A DNA stretch of 64,000 bases, taken from positions 26,001 through 90,000 of the forward strand of contig JAQFVV010013316.1 of NCBI GenBank assembly GCA_028023455.1. The letters run 5' to 3'. The position numbers and the translations under genes are program-made. Each line of letters begins with the position of its first letter. The stretch's first letter is position 1. Of the stretch, positions 58,376 to 64,000 are shown one piece after another. Below the pieces are notes generated by a model. The model was given only the letters and a program-made list of their open reading frames with translations, was not told the origin of the DNA and ran no database searches. This DNA is from Epiperipatus broadwayi. Its lineage: Eukaryota > Onychophora > Udeonychophora > Euonychophora > Peripatidae.

Positions 58376-61300
58376 TATATCTGTTATACTGACCAAGAGA
58401 ATGATGGAATATGATTTTTAATAATCAAATTGAAGTTTATTAACAACAATAAATAAAATTAAGGTCTCTAGAATTAAGCTTCAATTATCAATTAGGTCTT
58501 CTGATTTTAATTAACATATAATAAAAAAAATTATCACATTGTGATTTACATTGGGTATTATACAAATTCAAGTTACTATTATGGTTTACATATATATTCC
58601 ATTAGATTTACTTAAAACCCATTCAACATAGGCATGTTGCTTGATATAAAATGAATATGATTGACAATAATAATAAAAATGATTAAGGTTTTCATGTCTT
58701 ATTTGACACTCAATGATATTTACACACACACACACACACACATAAATATGGAGTGCAATTGACTTATATTACAATTTTTGTATAAAATAAATAAATGATT
58801 AAACTTTTCAGTTGTATAAAAATACTATAAATGTTTAAAATTTACCTATAAGTGTTGTTTAATGTAAAAACAAAATTCAATTTATTACATTGTGGTTTTC
58901 AATACCTCAATGAGTTCATTTACAACATACACACATATATATATATATATATAATCTGCACATATATGTGTGATACAACAATTGATTAATTATGTAAATG
59001 AAACTCATTTCTATCATATAATGAATTTACCAAGTAACAAATGACATTAATTTTTAGAATAACTGACTCTATTTTGAATATACATAAAATTCACTTATAT
59101 ATACATGTGTATCATTTTATGATAATAGTCTACAGCTTCTTTTAAAAAAAAACCAAAAAAAAGTTGTTTTTTGATAGGTTACTCAAAAGTTTTTTTTTTA
59201 TGACAGGTTACTCTCAATTAATTAATTACATCTTAAAATTAATCTAAAAAAGATTTTTGATGTCTTTTTTTTTTCCAAAATAAATTATCCATAATTCAAT
59301 CATTACTTTTAGATTTTAATTCAGTTCAAGGAAAATTATTTACTTGTTATTTTTTAAAATACATAGATTTTTTAAATGTCATTTTTAACACAGAAATTAT
59401 TTAAAATTTCATTCTCATTATACATAATGCTATTCACCATTGTATATACATTTATTTGTGATTTTTTGTGAGTTGCTCTTGGTGAGAAGTATAGTCCAGG
59501 ATGTCATAATCAGAAAGGTATAATTGAAGTATTGTTGTTGGAATTGATCAGTTCACTTCTGGCTAGGATTGGTCTAGGAAAGTTAGTTGTTTTCTCAGAA
59601 CACATTTGTAACTATGAATTACAAAAAATCTTAACCTTTTTTCTCTATATGAATTCAAACTCCACCAGTAAAAAACTGTAGAGCAGCTGCTTTCTTGCAT
59701 TTTTACATCCTCATGGTAGTTTTTTGTATAATTCTGCCAGCCATATCTGTAGCTAGCTTTACTGTGGCCATTCTCTGCTACAGTTACCAACAAACTGCAG
59801 CTAACTCTTTCAAAATATTAGCCAAACTATAATAACTCTCTTTTCAAAAACTACCATCCAGACTTTGCAGCTGCCAGATATTAACCAGACTTTTCTGGCC
59901 AGCACTTACAAAAACTACAAGTGAAATAGAATCATCTGAGGTGATAACAACACTAATTTAAAAACTATGTTTTTTTCTTATCTCTCTTGATTGGAAACAA
60001 ATTTAATCCCTCCAATAGCACTTTTAATTAAAAAGCTACATTTAGAAATCTGATCAACGATTTTTAAAATAGATAATAGAAATGCATACAAGCATTAATT
60101 AAAAAAATAGATATTTTATACAAGTTTTAATTAACCCTTCGACCGCTGATTATATCATTGGCCGCACGAGGTAAAAATTAAAGCTTTTAATTGGCCAATT
60201 CACAAACTGACGTGTCAATTAACAAAGTCAATTGTCAAAATATTTCACCATTTATTAATATATTTACTTTAGTTTCGTTTGTAAAAAGTATATTAATAAT
60301 TTGTCAGATTATAAAAGTGAATGCAAGTTTGTTCAAAAATAAATTTTGATTTATAATTTAAAAAATTTTTGATTACGGCTGAAATGAAAAAAAACGTCAA
60401 TCACCAATTCCACGTTATGATTTCTACTTCCCACTTTGCAATAAATAAATAATTCTTGCTAAAATCTTAACTATTTTTGTAAAATATTTATTTTTAGCAT
60501 ATTTTATGAAGATAATTTATATTTCATCAAGAATGCTCTAAAACATTCGTTTATCATTTTCAAAATAAAACAAAAACCGTTCGTAACTCTTTACTTTTTG
60601 GCAGCCATTTTCTTTGTTGACAAAATTTCAACAGCCAATAAGATTGAAGAAAAAATGGTGAGAAGGCAGTGCTTTGGTTTTGTTTGACATATATGGTATT
60701 TTATTGATTTTTTACTTGTAAAATAATTCAAAAGAGGGCAGCATCTTACAGAACTTTTTTCCTTCTCAAAAATGACGTATAAATGGTATATGTAATATAA
60801 AAACTATGCGATTTACAATGAAGTCAAGTTTCTTCATTTTTAAATGAGTCCATCAGCCAAAAGATTAAAAGATTTCAAAAATATACCCTACTTGTTTTTA
60901 AATTTCAAAATCAGAATAATAATTTATTTAGACCTTTTAAAATGTTTTAATTTATAATAACATTCTGTTTTAAATTGAGTTATTTAACCCTTTATTTATT
61001 ATTTTTATTTCAGAAAATATAGAAAATTATCTACAAATTTTTTGTCTGTGTTTATTTCTACTTTTCTTTTACACTATACATATATACACACACAATTATG
61101 TTGCTGTGTGCCATGTAACCCAGATGATTACACTATATTTATGAAAATCCACTTGAATTAAAATTTTACATTCAAAAAGAGGACACATTCTGGAAAAAGA
61201 AAGTTTATGCAACCATAATTCAATGTTTAAGTCTAGTAATACATTATAATTTTTTAGCAAATTTTTGTGATATAGCAGTAATATATATATTTGCTATGTT

Positions 61301-61940
61301 CATGACTTGAGTTTGCATCAGACAGAGAAAACTTGAATTTTATTTTCAAATTCCAATCAGATTTAGAATTTTTCTTTCTGTTAATTAATTCTTGGTCATT
61401 CCTAATATCATCCAGTATTGATTGGTAAATAGATATCTAGCTTCTTTTTAGCTAAAAGTCAAAAATTTCAAAATGCTTAACCATTACTATCTGGAAATTG
61501 ACAATAGAATGGAGACTAATTATTTTATTATAATTATTATAAAACTATAAACATTTTTAGATTTAAAAAAATGTCATTTTCTATAATAAACAACTTTTTT
61601 AAAAAAATTGATTTATTTTACTTAAACATATTTAAAATGTAGATGTGGATGTATTTATAAGTAATTTTTTCCCGCACAAAGCATTGATGCTGAAATCATT
61701 TAAAAATCTTCAGGATTCTTTTATTTGCCAGAAATCAGCCCAAGAAATATTAAACTAAGATTAGAAAGCTTCAGTAAATGTGAAAAATACTCTAAAAGTT
61801 TAATAATCAATATTTTATAAATACAGTATATTTATACTTTGTAATATAATTAAATGCAGTGCTTTTCCAACATTTTACCAAACAACCAAATGCTATTAAT
61901 AAACTTTTCTGCATTGCTGTAGTTACTGGATTGCTATGCC
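58376..61940. other. Intergenic DNA with simple repeats, no gene recognised
   Basis: CA run at 58720-58742 and AT run at 58931-58953. The stretch 59460-59960 is richer in G+C and has a minus-strand frame (59793-59563, 76 residues), but no recognisable family. 60130-60800 shows several CpGs and unique-looking sequence without an ORF. Confidence 0.45.
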
Positions 61941-61944
61941 AAAG

Positions 61945-62115
61945 CAAAATGACCAGATGCCTTGATAACAGTTTGAGATTATTGATTGTTATTCATCTTG
62001 GGATTGTTTAAGTGTTGACTGTTTTTAATGATTACTTACAAACCCATTTATTATTATTGTCTAAGTGTATACTGATTTCTAACAGTTACTTATAAACCCA
62101 TCTAGCCTTGAGCTT
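61945..62115 (+). repeat. Repeat R3, copy 3
   Basis: TGCCTTGATAACAGTTTGAG, TTGATTGTTATTCATCTTGG, GTGTTGACTGTTTTTAATGA and a second, partial TCTAAGTGTATACTGATTTC unit. Same family as 14596 and 47430, with a short internal tandem repeat of the end. Confidence 0.7.
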
Positions 62116-62216
62116 TATTACACTTATTATAATATTGAAGCTATACATATATGCACATATATAGATACTTCATGTTGGCATGTTAAAAATTACAAAGAAA
62201 TTTAAGTTTAAGTCAA

Positions 62217-62418
62217 GCGTTGTTGGCCTAGTGGCTAGCATAGCTGCCTTTCAAGCAGCCAGTCTGGGTTCACTTCCTGGTCAATACTTTGACATATATA
62301 TCTAATGTCCCAACTCCTCACTGAAGAGACCCATAGGTCGAAACCGGTCTGGGGATGGGGACAATCCAAGATAAAAATGATTTGAATGCCTTCTCTTGTA
62401 GTAGCATTTATCATAAAT
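62217..62418 (+). mobile_element. SINE with tRNA-like head and hammerhead ribozyme body (family A)
   Basis: About 200 bp. Head: GCGTTGTTGGCCTAGTGGCT (A-box region), GCTGCCTTTCAAGCAGCC arm, GGGTTCACTTCCTGG (B box), ending CAATACTTTGACATATATAT. Body: a hammerhead at 62315-62355, then GGGGACAATCCAAGATAAAA and CCTTCTCTTGTAGTAGC. Tail: ATAAATAAAAAAAAAAAAA. The head is shared with the short SINEs at 10742, 19324, 27125 and 49227, which lack the ribozyme. It should be transcribed by RNA polymerase III and moved by a poly(A)-type LINE (inference). No clear target duplication. Confidence 0.85.
62315..62355 (+). ncRNA. Hammerhead ribozyme motif, family A, complete
   Basis: Helix I TCCTCA (62315-62320) with TGGGGA (62350-62355), one G-T pair; core CTGAAGA (62321-62327; position 7 may be any base); helix II GACC-CATA-GGTC (62328-62339), starting with the preferred G-C pair; GAAA (62340-62343); helix III CCGG, with ACCGGT a palindrome; cleavage triplet GTC, cut expected after 62349. 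Every required element is present. The ultra-short palindromic helix III suggests activity as a dimer, as in Penelope-type and newt hammerheads. Confidence 0.88.
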
Positions 62419-62429
62419 AAAAAAAAAAA

Positions 62430-63353
62430 AAAAGCTTGTTTAGAGTTATTAGCACACTCTTAATTTTATATATATATATGTAAGTTTAAAAGTTTTAATA
62501 AATTTTTTATAAATAAAAATTAAATATCTATTATAAATGCACATATAAATGTATACAGTATAATTAATTGCAAAGTTAATTTGTGTTAAAAACAAAATTT
62601 TTCTGAAGTTTATATTAAAAAAAGATAATTGTTTCTAAATTTAACTTCAAAGTATTTTAAAAGCAAAAGGTATTTCCTTGTAACAATAAAAAAGAAAATG
62701 GAAATGATATTCTAGATATAGTAATTAAAATGCTTGTGAACAGATTACAAGATTAAGTTTGAGAAACTCAGATCTCAGCAAAAGCAATGGAGTTATCTAT
62801 AGCCTAAAAATCAAAGGATCCAAATGACAAGAGATGGCTCCAAATTTTATTGATAAGATAGTTCCAAAACATATAAATAGAATTGGAAATTACTTTGGTT
62901 TTTATTCTGCATTCATTATTCTATATTGATCCTGCCAGTGATTATTATTCTGCCAGTGATTATCATTCTAACATTATTATTATTTTCTGCTTTAATTAAT
63001 TATTATCTGATAGTTTCAGAAAGTCTACCATGCAAGAGTAGAGAAGCCATTATCTGCTTCACTGTCAAACTAGCAGAGTGCAAGCTGAAAACCCATTAAT
63101 GAGTCCCAAGAAAGAAATTGTCAGCAACAGAAAAAACCATATGAACATGCATCTACTATGTATCCACCTGATAGAGTAAAACTCTAATGTCCAGTGCCAC
63201 CAGAAGAACCAGCCATTAAGCCAAGATGAAATCACTGCTGAAGCATTCTAATAAAGTCTGAATGTCAATTAAACCACCATCCACCATACTAATAGTAAAG
63301 AATCAACTCCACAAATACCTAAAGACTGAATATGAACTGTTAGGCTGAAAGAA
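62430..63353. other. AT-rich DNA, nothing recognised
   Basis: The part about 63020-63350 is richer in G+C but has no recognisable coding or repeat signature. Confidence 0.45.
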
Positions 63354-63501
63354 TAAGTATAACTTTTAAAGTAATACTTCATTAATTATTATCTCTGATC
63401 TAATGAAATATGTTAATGAATAATAAATTATAAGTATATCTTTTAAACTAATACTTCATTAAATATTATCTCTGATATAATGAAATATATTAATAAATAA
63501 T
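63354..63501. repeat. Tandem duplication, 78-bp period
   Basis: 63354-63425 and 63432-63501 are two copies of one sequence (AAGTATAACTTTTAAAGTAA against AAGTATATCTTTTAAACTAA, ATACTTCATTAA, TTATCTCTGAT, TAATGAAATAT). Confidence 0.85.
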
Positions 63502-64000
63502 GATTTATTTTAGTCTGTTTATAAGCAGATATGGCAAGAGATGGTAGTTTGGTCCCTTTATCATGACACTATTTGGTCAACAATAAGCATATAAAAATTA
63601 ATCTACAAAAGGCAATTAGCTTATACTTGCGATCTCTTGCCATGCTAGTAAATGTTGATATATTAATGTTATTTCCACTTTATTTAGTTAATAACAGTAT
63701 GTTAAATCAGTAAAATTTTAAAATTATAAATGGAAGTAAATCATGCTTTATAGACAAGCTAGATTAAGGTCATGTTAAATAGATGTCAGTTTAAGCTAAG
63801 TATTCTTATATTTTGAGATAGTATTGATAAAAATGGGCAGCTGTCAATGAGTTGCTCCTGAAACTCATTCTTATGTAACTCATTAGGAATTTGATAATTG
63901 TAACACCATTTGTGACTGCTGATCCCTCACAATCATTATCTTATCTAAACAGTGCAGTGATGTGTGGTAGATGATCAATTCCTATCATATGCTATCCATT
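63502..64000. other. AT-rich DNA, nothing recognised
   Basis: No supported feature to the window end. Confidence 0.5.

Noticed and set aside
59563-59793. 76-residue minus-strand frame in a G+C-richer patch
   Set aside because: No family features, and no start or splice context that would support a gene.

Overview
The window is about 72% A+T by eye. It looks like nuclear DNA of a metazoan, most likely a lophotrochozoan such as a mollusc (flatworm less likely). The signs are introns-and-genes absence, animal-type RTE non-LTR retrotransposons, TTAGGG-type telomeric repeats, tRNA-derived SINEs, and LTR divergence that is almost all CpG transitions, which implies CpG methylation. The species is inference only. 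I found no convincing host protein-coding gene, rRNA or functional tRNA. Every recognisable coding stretch is a transposable-element relic.

Layout. 1-10 kb: a foldback repeat, the poly(A) 3' end of an L1/Tx1-like LINE (1.84-2.77 kb), a 1-kb TIR element with 9-bp target duplications and internal telomere-like repeats (4.1-5.1 kb), a small MITE, and one copy of a dispersed repeat here called R1. 10-20 kb: a SINE with a 17-bp target-site duplication, a decayed minus-strand LINE, an RTE 3' fragment, and two palindromic elements at 16.9-18.5 kb with tRNA-like and hammerhead-like cores. 20-27 kb: nested palindromes holding an apparently complete hammerhead ribozyme, abutted by an LTR element with two 2,222-bp LTRs around only 802 bp. 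27-34 kb: a SINE, more hammerhead-family repeats, and a LINE reverse transcriptase split by a foldback insertion. 34.7-41.3 kb: a full-length RTE, then a second RTE with a textbook 5' inversion. 41.8-49.5 kb: hammerhead-family foldbacks, a 26-copy 53-bp minisatellite and an ATT microsatellite. 49.5-55 kb: an old RTE relic and a decayed ZBED/SCAND3-like hAT transposase broken by a third RTE. 57-64 kb: the second R1 copy and a tRNA-headed SINE carrying a complete hammerhead motif.

The most interesting signal is hammerhead self-cleaving ribozymes in four repeat families (called A-D here): a tRNA-SINE (A), a foldback family with 12-13 bp target duplications (B), a palindromic family including a 275-bp head-to-tail dimer (C), and a dispersed element followed by a tRNA-like B box (D). 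In all four, helix III is self-complementary (ACCGGT, ACTAGT, ACGT, ATACGTAT), as expected for hammerheads that act as dimers. Such motifs are known from Penelope-like elements, newt satellite DNA and schistosome Sm-alpha; the families here I cannot match to a named one.

How the parts work together (inference): RTE copies (11-, 11- and 9-bp duplications, GATGAT tails) and an L1/Tx1-like LINE (poly(A)) are the visible retrotransposition engines. The A-tailed SINEs with 15-17 bp duplications fit the L1-like machinery. The B and C elements, with 12-14 bp duplications and no poly(A), would need RTE- or Penelope-type machinery.
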